From an uncultured Geobacter sp. (lineage in GTDB: Bacteria > Desulfobacterota > Desulfuromonadia > Geobacterales > Geobacteraceae), in contig CAIYDQ010000177.1 in assembly GCA_903925075.1 (NCBI GenBank), positions 1 through 52,845 on the forward strand: a DNA stretch of 52,845 bases. Reading direction: 5' to 3'. Of the stretch, positions 25,489 to 35,021 are shown piece by piece. The position numbers and the translations under genes were made by a program. Below the pieces are notes generated by a model, which searched no databases, had not been told where the DNA came from, and worked only from the letters and a program-made list of their open reading frames with translations. Position 1 is the stretch's first letter, and each line of letters begins with the position of its first letter.

Positions 25489-26736
25489 CTAGGCGAGACG
25501 CCCGGCGTAGAGCGGAAAGCGCTTCATGAGCGTATTGACTTCGCCCTTGACCGCGGCGATCTGTGCTTCGTCGCCGACGTTGGCCAGCACCCGGGCGATC
25601 AGGCCGGCGACCGTTTCCATCTCGGCTTCCTTCAGGCCGTGGGTGGTGGCGGCCGGCGTGCCGATGCGGATGCCGGAGGTGATGAAGGGCGAACGGGTGT
25701 CGAACGGGATGCCGTTCTTGTTGACGGTGATGCCGGCCCGGTCCAGCGCCTCCTCGGCGACCTTGCCGGTGAGCTCGGTCTGGGAAAGGTCGACCAGCAT
25801 CAGATGGTTGTCGGTCCCGCCGGAGGTGAGCTTGAAGCCGCGTTTCATCAGCCCCTCGGCCAGCGCCTTGGCGTTCTTGACGATCTGCCCCTGGTACTGC
25901 TTGAACTCGGGGGCGAGCGCCTCCTTGAAGGCCACCGCCTTGGCCGCGATCACGTGCATGAGCGGCCCGCCCTGGATGCCGGGGAAGATGTTGGAGTTCA
26001 GGGTCTTGGCGAACTCCTCGCGGCAAAGGATCATGCCGCCGCGCGGTCCGCGCAGGGTCTTGTGGGTGGTGGTGGTGACGTACTCGGCATAGGGGACCGG
26101 GCTCGGGTGCAGGCCCGCCGCCACCAGGCCGGCGATGTGCGCCATGTCGACCATGACCACGGCGCCGACCTTGTCGGCGATGTTCCGGAAGGCCGCGAAG
26201 TCGATGATGCGGGGGTAGGCGCTGGCGCCCACCACGATCATCTTGGGCTTGTGCTCCAGGGCCAGGCGCTCGGCCTCCTCGTAATCGATGGTCTGGTTTT
26301 CGCGGGTGACGCCGTAGGGCACGATGTTGAAGAGCTTGCCGGAGAAGTTGACCGGGCTGCCGTGGGTCAGGTGGCCGCCGTGCGCCAGGTTCATGCCGAG
26401 CACGGTGTCGCCCGGTTTGAGCGCCGCGAAGTAGACGGCCATGTTCGCCTGGGAGCCGGAGTGCGGCTGCACGTTGACGTGTTCGGCGCCGAACAGCTCC
26501 TTGGCGCGGTCGATAGCCAGGTTCTCCACTTGGTCCACGCAGTGGCAACCGCCGTAATAGCGCTTGCCGGGATAGCCTTCGGCGTACTTGTTGGTGAGCA
26601 CGGAGCCTTGCGCTTCGAGCACCGCCGGCGAGACGAAGTTCTCGGAGGCGATCAGCTCCAGGTTGTACTCCTGGCGCTCGGTCTCGTGCCTGATGGCGTC
26701 CGCCACGGCCGGGTCGAATGATTCCAGTACTGACAT
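25489..26736 (-). CDS. glyA: Serine hydroxymethyltransferase
   Basis: 415 residues, the standard length. GlyA is a PLP enzyme that converts serine and tetrahydrofolate to glycine and methylene-tetrahydrofolate, the main source of one-carbon units. The PLP lysine is in the motif [15 protein letters not shown] near residue 226. Other signatures are [15 protein letters not shown] near the N-terminus, [11 protein letters not shown] and [12 protein letters not shown]. The start follows an AGGAGA site. A hairpin between rpiB and glyA suggests that glyA is transcribed on its own. The gene ends near a strong bidirectional terminator. Confidence 0.98.
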   Translation of the reverse strand: MSVLESFDPAVADAIRHETERQEYNLELIASENFVSPAVLEAQGSVLTNKYAEGYPGKRYYGGCHCVDQVENLAIDRAKELFGAEHVNVQPHSGSQANMAVYFAALKPGDTVLGMNLAHGGHLTHGSPVNFSGKLFNIVPYGVTRENQTIDYEEAERLALEHKPKMIVVGASAYPRIIDFAAFRNIADKVGAVVMVDMAHIAGLVAAGLHPSPVPYAEYVTTTTHKTLRGPRGGMILCREEFAKTLNSNIFPGIQGGPLMHVIAAKAVAFKEALAPEFKQYQGQIVKNAKALAEGLMKRGFKLTSGGTDNHLMLVDLSQTELTGKVAEEALDRAGITVNKNGIPFDTRSPFITSGIRIGTPAATTHGLKEAEMETVAGLIARVLANVGDEAQIAAVKGEVNTLMKRFPLYAGRLA

Positions 26737-26765
26737 GTCTTCTCCTGACTTGCTGTTGGAAATGA

Positions 26766-26790
26766 AAACGGGACCATAGGAGTCCCGTTT
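26766..26790 (-). terminator. Intrinsic terminator downstream of rpiB
   Basis: 9-base arms AAACGGGAC / GTCCCGTTT with a 7-base loop. On the minus strand the stem is followed by TTCATTT, 45 bases past the rpiB stop. It would end the long fatty-acid operon before glyA. Confidence 0.65.
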
Positions 26791-26834
26791 CTTACTTATA
26801 TCTGCTAGTCCCCGGTGCTCGGCCGCCTTAGACC

Positions 26835-27281
26835 TTAGAGCTTCAGCTCGCTCTCCAGGGCCGTTATCTTGTCCAGACGCGACTGGTGCCGTCCCCCGGC
26901 GAAGGCGGTCTCCAGCCAGGCCGACACCATCTCGCGCGCCAGCCCCGCCTGCAGCACGCGCCCGCCCAGCACCAGGATGTTGGCGTTGTTGTGTTCCTTG
27001 GCCATGGTCGCCATGAAGACGTCGGTGGCCAGGGCCGCGCGCACTCCGGGAAACTTGTTGGCCACGATCGACATGCCGATGCCGGTGCCGCAGACCAGTA
27101 TCCCCAGGCGCGCGCTGCCGTCGGAAACCCGGCGCGCCACCAACTGCCCGAAGTCGGGGTAGTCCACCGATTCGCCGCTGCCGGTCCCGAGGTCCTCGCA
27201 GGCCACCCCTTTCTCCGCAAGGAGCCCCTTGATCTCTTCCTTTAGTTCCAGCCCGCCATGGTCGCTCGCGATTACCAGCAC
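26835..27281 (-). CDS. rpiB: Ribose-5-phosphate isomerase B
   Basis: 148 residues. RpiB interconverts ribose-5-phosphate and ribulose-5-phosphate in the pentose phosphate pathway. The RpiB family signatures are at the N-terminus ([11 protein letters not shown]), the active-site Cys motif [15 protein letters not shown] near residue 73, and [13 protein letters not shown]. It starts one base after the fabF stop, so it is the last gene of the fatty-acid operon, ahead of a terminator hairpin. Confidence 0.96.
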   Translation of the reverse strand: MLVIASDHGGLELKEEIKGLLAEKGVACEDLGTGSGESVDYPDFGQLVARRVSDGSARLGILVCGTGIGMSIVANKFPGVRAALATDVFMATMAKEHNNANILVLGGRVLQAGLAREMVSAWLETAFAGGRHQSRLDKITALESELKL

Positions 27282-27282
27282 G

Positions 27283-28516
27283 TTACACCTTCTTGAAGAG
27301 CAGCGACGCGTTGGTGCCGCCGAAGCCGAAAGAGTTGCTCATGGCGTATTCGACCTTGGCGTCGCGCGCCGTGTTCGGAACGTAGTCCAGGTTGCATTCC
27401 GGATCGGGCTCGTGGTAGTTGATGGTCGGGGGAACCACGGAGTTCTGCATGGTCAGAAGCGAGAAAACCGCCTCGATGCCGCCGGCCGCGCCCAAGAGAT
27501 GACCGGTCATGGATTTGGTGGAGGAGACCATCAGCTTGTCGGCGTGCGAGCCGAAAACGGTGCGGATCGCCATGCTCTCGTAGAGGTCGTTGAACGGGGT
27601 CGAGGTGCCGTGGGCGTTGATGTAATCCACCTGCTCCGGGTTGACCTTGGCCGTGGAGAGCGCCATCTTCATGCAGCGGGCCGCTCCCTCGCCGCCGGGG
27701 GCGGGGGTGGTCAGGTGATAGGCGTCGCCGGACAGGCCGTAGCCGACCACTTCGCCGTAGATCTTGGCGCCGCGGGCCTTGGCGGCCTCGTACTCCTCCA
27801 GCACCACGATGCCGGCGCCCTCGGCCAGCACGAAGCCGTCCCTCCCCTTGTCGAAGGGGCGGGAGGCGGCGGTCGGATCGTCGTTGTTGGTGGAGAGCGC
27901 CTTCATCACGGCGAAGCCGCCGACGGCGAGCGGGGTCACGGTCGCCTCGGTGCCGCCGGCGATCATGGCGTCGGCGTCGCCGCGCTTGATCATGTGGTAG
28001 GCGTCGCCGATGGAGTGGGTGCCGGTGGCGCAGGCGGAAACGGAGGAGAGGTTCGGCCCCTTGGCCCCGTACTTGATGGAGATGTGCCCGGGCGCCAGGT
28101 TGATGATCAGCATCGGGATGAAGAAGGGGGAGATCTTCTTATAGCCGCCGTCCAAAAGCGAGGTGTGGTAGCGCTCGATGGCCGGCAGCCCGCCCAGGCC
28201 CGCGCCCACCAGCACGCCCACCCGCTCGGCGTTCTCCTCGTTGATCACCAGCCCCGAATCCTCCATGGCGAACTTGGCCGCGGCCAGCGAGTACTGAATG
28301 AAGAGATCCATCTTCTTGATCTCTTTTTTATCGATGAAATCCTCGGCGACGAAATCCTTTACCTCGCCGGCGATCTTGACCGGCAGATCGGAGGCGTCGA
28401 AGCGGGTAATCGGCCCAATGCCGGATTTCCCCGCCAGCAGGGCTTCCCAGTTTTTTGCTGTTTCCGGTCCCAAGAGGGGAAACGACACCGACTCCTGTGA
28501 CGACAACTCTTCTCAT
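27283..28516 (-). CDS. fabF: 3-oxoacyl-ACP synthase II, frameshifted near the N-terminus
   Basis: FabF extends malonyl-ACP chains in type II fatty-acid synthesis. The true start is the ATG at 28516 ([19 protein letters not shown]), preceded by AAGGAG, but that frame breaks at a run of six A's (28451-28456, T's on the plus strand). The rest, [13 protein letters not shown] onward, is in another frame, open to 27283. Removing one A restores one frame of about 410 codons. The catalytic Cys (SACATGTHS), both His (HGTSTPFND and [10 protein letters not shown]) and the C-terminal GFGGTNASL are intact. A homopolymer sequencing error is the most likely cause, since the whole operon is otherwise intact. 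It lies between acpP and rpiB. Confidence 0.9.
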
Positions 28517-28595
28517 ACACGCAACTCCTTGAAAATCGGTACACTCATGGCCACTCGCGGCAGGCATGAAAAAGGGGAATTACTTCCCCTGGCTG

Positions 28596-28829
28596 CTAGG
28601 TGTGATCGGTAATGTAGTCGATTGCGTCCTGCACCGACTGAATCTTCTCTGCATCCTCGTCGGAAATCTCGATTTCGAATTCTTCTTCAAGCGCCATGAC
28701 CAATTCCACGGTATCCAGGGAATCGGCGCCCAGATCGTCCATGAAGGAAGACTCATTGGAAACTTGTGCCTCGTCGACACCGAGCTGCTCAGCCACTATC
28801 TCTTTAATGCGTTTTTCGATCGAAGCCAT
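28596..28829 (-). CDS. acpP: Acyl carrier protein
   Basis: 77 residues, strongly acidic. The serine that takes the 4'-phosphopantetheine arm is in the motif [13 protein letters not shown], near residue 37. It carries growing acyl chains between the Fab enzymes in the cytoplasm. AGGTGG lies close before the ATG. It sits in the fabG-acpP-fabF order usual for bacteria, 79 bases before fabF and 135 bases after fabG; the latter gap holds a hairpin that may adjust its higher expression. Confidence 0.98.
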   Translation of the reverse strand: MASIEKRIKEIVAEQLGVDEAQVSNESSFMDDLGADSLDTVELVMALEEEFEIEISDEDAEKIQSVQDAIDYITDHT

Positions 28830-28924
28830 CTATACCACCTCCATGTGTTTTGCTGCGTCAGACGATTTGAATGATCAAGCCAGCTAGTTTCATAGCATGA
28901 AAAAGGTAATTTGCAAAAGGTATT

Positions 28925-28963
28925 TTTGCCGAATCCGGGTAAAAAAGAGCCCCGGTTGGCAAA
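28925..28963 (-). terminator. Hairpin between fabG and acpP
   Basis: An imperfect stem, TTTGCCGAATCCGGG against CCCGGTTGGCAAA, with an A-rich (T-rich on the minus strand) loop, starting right at the fabG stop. It may attenuate or process the operon transcript so that acpP is expressed more. Confidence 0.4.
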
Positions 28964-28964
28964 G

Positions 28965-29705
28965 TCACATGTACATGCCGCCGTTCACCGAAAGCACGTG
29001 ACCGGTGATGTAGGAAGCGCCCGCGGAGACCAGGAACAAGACGGCGGCGGCGATGTCGTCGCCCGAGCCGAGCCGGGCCATCGGGATCTGCTCCAGGAGC
29101 GCTTCTCTCGCCTTGTCGGAGAGATCCCGGGTCATGTCGGTCTCGATGAAGCCGGGGGTGACCGCGTTGGCCGTGACGTTGCGCCGGGCCAGCTCTTTGG
29201 CCACCGACTTGGTGAGCCCGATCATGCCGGCCTTGGAGGCGCAGTAGTTCGCCTGCCCCGGATTGCCCATCTCGCCCACCACCGAGGAAACGTTGACGAT
29301 CCTGCCGTAGCGCGCCTTGGACATCACCTTGGCGGCCTCGCGGGTGCAGTTGAAGGCCCCCTTCAGGTTCACGTCCATGACGGCGTCCCAGTCCGCTTCC
29401 TTCATCCGCAAGAGGAGGCCGTCCTTGGTGATGCCGGCGTTGTTGACCAGGATGTCGAGCCGGCCGAAGGCGGCCAGCGCCTCCTTGAACAGCCCCTCTA
29501 CCTCGGCTCCGACCGAGACGTCCACCTTGAGCGCCAGGGCCTTGCCGCCGGCCTGCTCGATCTCCTCGGCGGTGTGCCGGGCCGCTTCCAGGGTGGTGGC
29601 GGTGACCACCAGCGCGGCTCCCCGGGCGGCGAGTTGCAGGGCGATGGCCCGGCCGATGCCGCGCGACGCCCCGGTGACCATGGCCACTTGACCTTTCAGG
29701 CTCAT
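28965..29705 (-). CDS. fabG: 3-oxoacyl-ACP reductase
   Basis: 246 residues, a short-chain dehydrogenase/reductase that reduces 3-oxoacyl-ACP with NADPH. The Rossmann motif is TGASRGIGRAIAL. The NNAG motif follows (ILVNNAGITKDG), and the Ser-Tyr-Lys catalytic set is in NVSSVVGEMGNPGQANYCASKAG. It ends in HVLSVNGGMYM, typical of FabG. The start codon overlaps the stop of fabD by four bases (ATGA), so the two are translationally coupled. Confidence 0.97.
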   Translation of the reverse strand: MSLKGQVAMVTGASRGIGRAIALQLAARGAALVVTATTLEAARHTAEEIEQAGGKALALKVDVSVGAEVEGLFKEALAAFGRLDILVNNAGITKDGLLLRMKEADWDAVMDVNLKGAFNCTREAAKVMSKARYGRIVNVSSVVGEMGNPGQANYCASKAGMIGLTKSVAKELARRNVTANAVTPGFIETDMTRDLSDKAREALLEQIPMARLGSGDDIAAAVLFLVSAGASYITGHVLSVNGGMYM

Positions 29706-30637
29706 GACGCACCCCCTGCCAGCGCCTTGACGCCGGCGGCGTCCTGCACGTTGAGGGCGACGGCCTGTTTATCGATCCTCTTCACGAGCCCCGCCAGCAC
29801 CTTGCCGGGGCCGATCTCCAGGAAATGGGTGACCCCCGCGGCCGCCATGTTCTGCACCGAGCGGTCCCAGAGCACCGGCGAGCAGACCTGCTCGATCAAG
29901 AGCGGCTTCACCCGGGCCTGGTCGGCGTTGGGCGAGGCGTCCACGTTGCTGACCACCGGCGTTGCCAGCGCGCCCACCGGCACCGGCTCCAGCGTCCGGG
30001 CGAGCCTCTCGGCGGCGTTTTTCATCAGGCTGCAGTGAAAGGGGGCGCTGACCGGCAGCAGCATGGATTTGCGGAAGCCGCGCGCCTTGGCGATCTCGAT
30101 GGCGCGGTTCACGGCGCCGGTGTGTCCGGCGATCACGATCTGGCCGGCGGAGTTGAAGTTGGCGGGGGAAACCACTTGGCCTTCAGCCGCCTCGCCGCAG
30201 ATCTCGGCAAGCTCTCCGGGCTCCACGCCCAGGATCACCGCCATGGTGCCGACGCCGACCGGCACCGCTTCCTGCATGTAGCTGCCGCGCGCCCGCACGG
30301 TCCTGAGCGCGTCGGCGAAGCCGAGCGCCCCGGAGGCGACCAGCGCCGAGTATTCGCCCAGCGAGTGGCCGGCCAGAAAAGTCGGGGTGAGCGGCGATTC
30401 TTCCCGCAAGACCCGCAGCGCCGCGACGCTGGCGGCCAAAATGGCGGGCTGGGTGTTGGCCGTGAGCTTCAGTTCCTCTTCGGGTCCCTGGAAGCAGAGG
30501 CTGGAGAGCGAGAAGCCCAGGGCGTCGTCGGCCTCCTGGAAGGCGCGAGCGGCGGTAGGGAAGTTCTCCGCCAAGTCGCGTCCCATGCCGGCGTGCTGCG
30601 AGCCTTGGCCGGGAAAGATGAAAGCGTATTTTTGCAT
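29702..30637 (-). CDS. fabD: Malonyl-CoA:ACP transacylase
   Basis: 311 residues. FabD loads malonate from CoA onto ACP. The N-terminal FIFPGQGSQHAGMGRD motif and the nucleophile serine in AGHSLGEYSAL (about residue 92) are clear. The catalytic His is in VSAPFHCSLM and the oxyanion-hole Gln is in PGQGSQ. The product feeds FabH and FabF, encoded in the same operon. It follows fabH by 56 bases and overlaps the fabG start. Confidence 0.97.
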   Translation of the reverse strand: MQKYAFIFPGQGSQHAGMGRDLAENFPTAARAFQEADDALGFSLSSLCFQGPEEELKLTANTQPAILAASVAALRVLREESPLTPTFLAGHSLGEYSALVASGALGFADALRTVRARGSYMQEAVPVGVGTMAVILGVEPGELAEICGEAAEGQVVSPANFNSAGQIVIAGHTGAVNRAIEIAKARGFRKSMLLPVSAPFHCSLMKNAAERLARTLEPVPVGALATPVVSNVDASPNADQARVKPLLIEQVCSPVLWDRSVQNMAAAGVTHFLEIGPGKVLAGLVKRIDKQAVALNVQDAAGVKALAGGAS

Positions 30638-30693
30638 GAGTACCTCGATGTGAACTGCATCCTTGCCGGATGCTCAGCGGGATTTCAACGGGA

Positions 30694-31674
30694 TCACCAG
30701 CGCAGCGCGGCCGAGCCCCAGGTGAGGCCGCCGCCGAAGGCGGCCAGGAGCACCAGGTCGCCCTCTTTGATGCGGCCGGCGCGGCGGGCCTCGTCGAGCG
30801 CGATGGGAATGGAGGCGGCGGAGGTGTTGCCGTAGCGGTGCAGGTTTACGAAGACCCGGTCGGCGTCGATGCCGAGCCTTTTGCCGACGGCCTCCACGAT
30901 CCTCAGGTTGGCCTGGTGGGGGATGAAAAGCGAAACGTCGTCGGGGCTCAGGCCGCTGGCGGCCAGGGCCTCCAGGGAAACCTCGCCCATGGCGCGCACC
31001 GCCAGTTTGAAGACCTCGTTGCCGTGCATGGAGAGGTAGATCAGGCGCTCGTCCAGATTCTTCTGGCTGGCGGGGTTGCGGCTGCCGCACCCCTTCTGGT
31101 ACAGGGTTTCCCAGTGGTTGCCGTCGGTGTGCAGGTGGGTGGAGAGGATGCCGCTTTCCCCCCGGGTCGCCTCCAGCACCGCCGCGCCGGCGCCGTCGCC
31201 AAAGAGCAGGCAGGTGTTGCGGTCGCTCCAGTCGACGATGCGCGACAGCACCTCGGCGCCGATCACCAGCGCCTTTTTGGCGGTACCGCCGGCTATGAAC
31301 TTCTCCGCGGTGGCCAGGGCGTACAGGAAGCCGGAACAGGCGGCGTTCAGGTCGAAGCAGGTGGCCTTGGAGGCGCCCAGATTTTGCTGCACGATGCAGG
31401 CGGTGGCCGGGAACGGGAAGTCCGGGGTGACGGTGCCGATGACGATCAGGTCGAGATCGGCGGCGTCGACCCCCGCCGCCTCCAGCGCCTTGTGGGCGGC
31501 GGCGGTGGCGAAGGTGGAGGTGTATTCCCCCTCCCCGGCTATGCGCCGCTCGTGGATGCCGGTCCTGGCCACGATCCACTCGTCGCTGGTGTCGAGCATG
31601 CGCTCCATGTCGAAGTTGGTCAGCACCTTTTCCGGCAGACAGGAGCCGGTGCCGGTGATCTTGGCCCGGATCAT
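30694..31674 (-). CDS. fabH: 3-oxoacyl-ACP synthase III
   Basis: 326 residues. FabH starts fatty-acid synthesis by condensing acetyl-CoA (or another acyl-CoA) with malonyl-ACP. The Cys-His-Asn triad is visible: Cys in [12 protein letters not shown] (about residue 112), His in [10 protein letters not shown] and Asn in [10 protein letters not shown]. The C-terminal [14 protein letters not shown] is as in the family. The start overlaps the stop of plsX by four bases (ATGA). The plsX-fabH-fabD-fabG-acpP-fabF order is classic. Confidence 0.97.
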   Translation of the reverse strand: MIRAKITGTGSCLPEKVLTNFDMERMLDTSDEWIVARTGIHERRIAGEGEYTSTFATAAAHKALEAAGVDAADLDLIVIGTVTPDFPFPATACIVQQNLGASKATCFDLNAACSGFLYALATAEKFIAGGTAKKALVIGAEVLSRIVDWSDRNTCLLFGDGAGAAVLEATRGESGILSTHLHTDGNHWETLYQKGCGSRNPASQKNLDERLIYLSMHGNEVFKLAVRAMGEVSLEALAASGLSPDDVSLFIPHQANLRIVEAVGKRLGIDADRVFVNLHRYGNTSAASIPIALDEARRAGRIKEGDLVLLAAFGGGLTWGSAALRW

Positions 31675-32726
31675 GAGGCGGCCCTCTCCTTGCCGGCGTC
31701 GATTGCCTGGGGCTCCCGCTCGCGGCCGGCGCCGGGGAAGCTTTCATGCAGCTTTTCGGCCATGCGGGAGTTCACTCCCTTCAGTGCGTATTCGTGGGCG
31801 AAGCGGATGGCGTTCTTGATCGCCTTGGGATTGGAGCCGCCGTGGCAGATCATGCCGACGCCGTTGATCCCCAACAGAGGCGCACCGCCGTACTCGGCGT
31901 AGTCCACCGTTTTCTTGAAATTTTGGAAGGCCTTGCGGCTTAAGAGGTAGCCGACCTTGGACAGGAAGCTGCTTTCGATCTCGGCCTTGAGCATCTTGCC
32001 CACGGCCTCGGCGAGTCCTTCGGAGAGTTTCAAAACGACGTTGCCGACGAAGCCGTCACAGACCACGACGTCCACCATGCCGTTGAAGATGTCCCGCCCC
32101 TCCACGTACCCCACGTAGTTGAGCGGCTTGTCGCGCAACAGGGAGCTTGTTTCCCGGGTGAGTTCGTTCCCCTTGCTCTCCTCTTCGCCGTTGGAAAGGA
32201 GGCCGATGCGCGGCGAGTCGATCCCCATGACGAAGCGGGCGTACACCTCGCCCATGACGGCGAACTGCACCAGGTGGATCGGCTTGCAGTCGACGTTGCC
32301 GCCGACGTCGAGCACCAGCGTCTTGCCGGACACGGTGGGAAAGAGCTGGGCGATGGCGGCGCGGTCGATGCCGTTCATCCGCTTCAGGACGAACATCCCC
32401 GCCGCCATGGTGGCGCCGGAATTGCCCGCGCTGACCACGGCCGCGGCCTCGCCCCCCTTCACCAGCTCGAAAGCCACGCGAATCGAGGAGTCCTTCTTCT
32501 TGCGCACCGCATCCGAGGCGGAGTCGTGCATGCCGACCACTTCGCTGGCATGCCGCAGGGCGATGTCCAGACCATTGCAGTCGTAGCGGGCGAGTTCCGC
32601 CCGCACCGTTTCAAGGTCTCCGACCAGGGTGACCGGCACGCCGAACTCCCTGGCAGCGGCTACCGCGCCTTCTACCTCAACATGAGGGGCGTTGTCGCCC
32701 CCCATCACATCGACAGCAACTCTCAT
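31671..32726 (-). CDS. plsX: Phosphate acyltransferase
   Basis: 351 residues from [16 protein letters not shown] choose the ATG at 32726, which is the family start and follows AGGGGTTAT; a frame open to 32759 is less likely. PlsX makes acyl-phosphate from acyl-ACP, which PlsY then uses for phospholipid synthesis. Conserved blocks include [22 protein letters not shown] and [11 protein letters not shown]. It acts at the membrane face without transmembrane helices. It couples fatty-acid and phospholipid synthesis in this operon. Confidence 0.96.
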   Translation of the reverse strand: MRVAVDVMGGDNAPHVEVEGAVAAAREFGVPVTLVGDLETVRAELARYDCNGLDIALRHASEVVGMHDSASDAVRKKKDSSIRVAFELVKGGEAAAVVSAGNSGATMAAGMFVLKRMNGIDRAAIAQLFPTVSGKTLVLDVGGNVDCKPIHLVQFAVMGEVYARFVMGIDSPRIGLLSNGEEESKGNELTRETSSLLRDKPLNYVGYVEGRDIFNGMVDVVVCDGFVGNVVLKLSEGLAEAVGKMLKAEIESSFLSKVGYLLSRKAFQNFKKTVDYAEYGGAPLLGINGVGMICHGGSNPKAIKNAIRFAHEYALKGVNSRMAEKLHESFPGAGREREPQAIDAGKERAAS

Positions 32727-32781
32727 ATAACCCCTAGTGAGCGGATTCCGTACAGTCACGACAGCGTTGAAGCAGGAGCGA

Positions 32782-32964
32782 CTAGAGCTCTTCGGACTTC
32801 AGCACCTGGCGTCCCTTGTAGGTGCCGCAGCTGGGGCAGACGCAATGCGGGAGCTTGGGGGCTTTGCACTGGGGGCACGTGGAAACGGTGGGAGGAGTAA
32901 GGAAGTCGTGGGCACGCCTCATGTTCTTGCGCGACTTGGAGGTCTTCTTCTTGGGTACAGCCAT
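32782..32964 (-). CDS. rpmF: 50S ribosomal protein L32
   Basis: 60 residues, the normal length. The start [20 protein letters not shown] and the zinc ribbon (CPQCKAPK ... [12 protein letters not shown]) with all four cysteines identify L32; this is the zinc-binding (C+) form. An AGGAGATT site lies before the ATG. The yceD-rpmF-plsX-fab order is conserved in many bacteria and links ribosome and lipid synthesis. Confidence 0.97.
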   Translation of the reverse strand: MAVPKKKTSKSRKNMRRAHDFLTPPTVSTCPQCKAPKLPHCVCPSCGTYKGRQVLKSEEL

Positions 32965-32977
32965 GGTAATCTCCTTT

Positions 32978-33514
32978 TTACTTTTCTATCTTGATCTTCT
33001 GCAATACAGCCATCTTCAAATTGATCCCGCCGCGGTCGCAGCCGCATTCGCCGGCGTTCAGGTCCGCGCCGCACTGCGTGCACAGACCGCGGCACGACTC
33101 GCTGCAAAGCGGCTTGAAGGGGATCTCCAGCATCACCTGTTCGGCGATTTCAAAGTCCAGGTCGATCTCCTCGCCCTTGTAGGTGGCGGAGATCAGGTCC
33201 TCGTCGCTTAGTTCCAGCTCTTCCTCGGCGTCGTCACCGGTCGATTCCGTGTAGAAAATCGTAAACTCGGAGGAGAGCGGCAGCTCGTATTCGGCCAGGC
33301 AGCGCGAGCAGGTGAGGCGGACGGCGCTCGACACCGAGCCGGTCGCCCTCACGTGGTCGTACTCCCAGAGGGCGGAGACCTGCGCGCTGACCGTAGCGGT
33401 GAAGGTGCAGCCGCCGTCCTTTTCCACCTCGGCCAGACTCGGATAATGCGAGGCGGGCTCCTCTTCCTTGAGGTCGAGTTGCTTTCTTTTCACCTTTTCT
33501 ATAGCAATTTTCAA
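32978..33514 (-). CDS. YceD/DUF177-family protein
   Basis: 178 residues. DUF177 proteins sit just before rpmF in many bacteria, and a plant homologue is needed for 23S rRNA accumulation, so a role in large-subunit rRNA processing is likely but not proved. Two metal-binding-like Cys sets are present: CSRCLAEY in the middle and [23 protein letters not shown] near residues 145-168. The acidic centre ([18 protein letters not shown]) is typical. It is the first gene of the yceD-rpmF-plsX-fab operon, with a good promoter upstream. Confidence 0.9.
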   Translation of the reverse strand: MKIAIEKVKRKQLDLKEEEPASHYPSLAEVEKDGGCTFTATVSAQVSALWEYDHVRATGSVSSAVRLTCSRCLAEYELPLSSEFTIFYTESTGDDAEEELELSDEDLISATYKGEEIDLDFEIAEQVMLEIPFKPLCSESCRGLCTQCGADLNAGECGCDRGGINLKMAVLQKIKIEK

Positions 33515-33545
33515 AGGACGAAGTCCCCCTTTTTCAAAGTTTCTC

Positions 33546-33573
33546 AGTATATAGATCGAGTATTTTTTGTCAA
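33546..33573 (-). promoter_or_regulatory. Sigma-70 promoter of the rpmF-fatty acid operon
   Basis: On the minus strand TTGACA is followed after 16 bases by TATACT, a near-perfect match, about 32 bases before the DUF177 start codon. It could drive all genes to rpiB. Confidence 0.7.
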
Positions 33574-33580
33574 GGCAAAT

Positions 33581-34465
33581 CTAGTATCCCATTCGGTAAT
33601 CGAGACTCAGTTCGTTCGCGCCGCGCGACAGCATCCCCAGGTGCTCGGCCGCCCCTTCCACCAGCAGGTCCAGTACCTGGTTCTTCTTCTTGGGAGGCCG
33701 GATCAGCTCGGGTTCTCCCTGTATGCCGCCCAGGCGTCCCGCCTCCTCGACCGCGTCCTGCAGGGTGCCCAGCCGGTCGACCAGCTTCAGGGCGAGCGCC
33801 TGCTCCCCGGAAAAGATCCTGCCGTCGGCGATGCGCCTCACCTCGGCCTCCGGCAGCCTCCTTCCTTGCGCCACGGCGCGCACGAACTGGGCGTGGGTGC
33901 TGTCGATCACTCCCTGCAGCATGTCGCGCTCCTCGGGGCTCATGGTCCTGACCGGCGAGCCCACGTCCTTGAACTTCCCGGTCTTGAGGGTGAAGGCCTT
34001 CATGCCGACCTTGTCCATCAGACCCTCGATGTTGGAGAATTTCATCAGCACCCCGATGCTGCCGGTGATGGTGCCGGGGTTGGCGTAGATGAAGCTGGCG
34101 GGCGCGGCCAGGTAATAGCCGCCGGAGGCCGCGATGCTCCCCATGGAGACCACCACCTTCTTCACCTTGGCCAGGGCTTTCACCGCCTCGTAGATCTCCT
34201 GTGAGGGGCCGACCACACCGCCTGGCGAATCCACCCTGACCACCACCGCCTTCACCCGCTTGTCCTTCTTGAGGGCGCGCAGTTGCTTGATGGTTTCCTG
34301 GCCGTCGACGATGATCCCCTTCACCTCGACCAGCCCCACCCCTTCGGTGCCGGAGAACCGGTCCCGGTCGCCGCAGACGGCCGTGACGATGCCGACGCAG
34401 ACGGCGAACAGCAGGAACAAGCCGACCACGGCGCCGACGCCCCAAAAGAGCCATCTCAATTTCAT
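33581..34465 (-). CDS. sppA: Signal peptide peptidase SppA, short form
   Basis: 294 residues: an N-terminal membrane anchor (about 5-28) and a single ClpP-like S49 domain, the short SppA36-type architecture. The nucleophile Ser is in VSMGSIAASGGYYLA and the flanking VRVDSPGGVVGPSQEI is typical. A conserved GTITGSIGVLM stretch follows. The general-base lysine of the Ser-Lys dyad is expected in the later FTLKTGKFKDVGSP segment. It would degrade left-over signal peptides and membrane fragments. It starts 67 bases from a divergent phosphoesterase gene. Confidence 0.95.
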   Translation of the reverse strand: MKLRWLFWGVGAVVGLFLLFAVCVGIVTAVCGDRDRFSGTEGVGLVEVKGIIVDGQETIKQLRALKKDKRVKAVVVRVDSPGGVVGPSQEIYEAVKALAKVKKVVVSMGSIAASGGYYLAAPASFIYANPGTITGSIGVLMKFSNIEGLMDKVGMKAFTLKTGKFKDVGSPVRTMSPEERDMLQGVIDSTHAQFVRAVAQGRRLPEAEVRRIADGRIFSGEQALALKLVDRLGTLQDAVEEAGRLGGIQGEPELIRPPKKKNQVLDLLVEGAAEHLGMLSRGANELSLDYRMGY

Positions 34466-34496
34466 ATTCCCTCCGCTGCGAGCGCTCGTTTTTCCC

Positions 34497-34525
34497 TTGT
34501 CAGGGCAAAGAAGATTGTTTTATAT
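34497..34525 (+). promoter_or_regulatory. Sigma-70 promoter close to the phosphoesterase start
   Basis: TTGTCA is followed after 17 bases by TTATAT. Transcription would start about seven bases later, at or next to the ATG at 34533, so the mRNA may have no leader. Confidence 0.5.
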
Positions 34526-34532
34526 CATAGAT

Positions 34533-34997
34533 ATGAAAATATTGGTAATTTCGGACAGCCACGGCAACTATGCCCGGGCCTTCAAGGCGCACCAGCTCGC
34601 CGGGCCGGTGGATCACGTCATACATCTGGGAGACGGAGCCGAGGACGCGCGCCTCATGGAAGAGGTGCTGGCGGCCCCGATCCACCGGGTGGCGGGAAAC
34701 TGCGACTTTGACCCGGAGCTGCCGGTGGAGCTGATCGTGGAGTTCGGCGCCTGCCGCATGCTGCTGACCCACGGCAACAGGGAGCTGGTCAAATCGGGGC
34801 TGGCAAAGTTGATCGCCAGGGGCGTGCAGGTGGGAGCGACCGTCGTCCTCTACGGCCACACGCACCTGCCGGCCGTGGTCTCGTCTGCGGGCATGCTGCT
34901 GGTGAACCCGGGGGCGCTCAAGGAAGGCTTTCCGGGGAGCTACGCCATCGTCACCGTGAACGGGACCCAAGCCGACGCCGAGATCTTCCGGCTGTAA
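34533..34997 (+). CDS. YfcE/MJ0936-type metallophosphoesterase
   Basis: 154 residues. The dimetal motifs of calcineurin-like phosphodiesterases are all present: DSH near residue 8, LGDGAED, AGNCD (GN), LTHGN and YGHTH. E. coli YfcE acts on model phosphodiesters; the natural substrate is not known. The ATG at 34533 fits the family N-terminus MKILVISDSHG. No Shine-Dalgarno sequence is seen, which agrees with the leaderless promoter arrangement. It diverges from sppA. Confidence 0.92.
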   Translation: MKILVISDSHGNYARAFKAHQLAGPVDHVIHLGDGAEDARLMEEVLAAPIHRVAGNCDFDPELPVELIVEFGACRMLLTHGNRELVKSGLAKLIARGVQVGATVVLYGHTHLPAVVSSAGMLLVNPGALKEGFPGSYAIVTVNGTQADAEIFRL

Positions 34998-35001
34998 AGC
35001 G

Positions 35002-35015
35002 GTTCTACGTTCTAC
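35002..35015. repeat. 7-bp tandem repeat (GTTCTAC)
   Basis: Two exact copies of GTTCTAC, between the ends of two convergent genes. Confidence 0.5.
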
Positions 35016-35021
35016 GTAATC

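Noticed and set aside
28451..28457. A AAA AAC heptamer as a programmed -1 frameshift site in fabF.
   Set aside because: Restoring the frame needs +1 (or -2), not -1, so the slippery-site model does not work.
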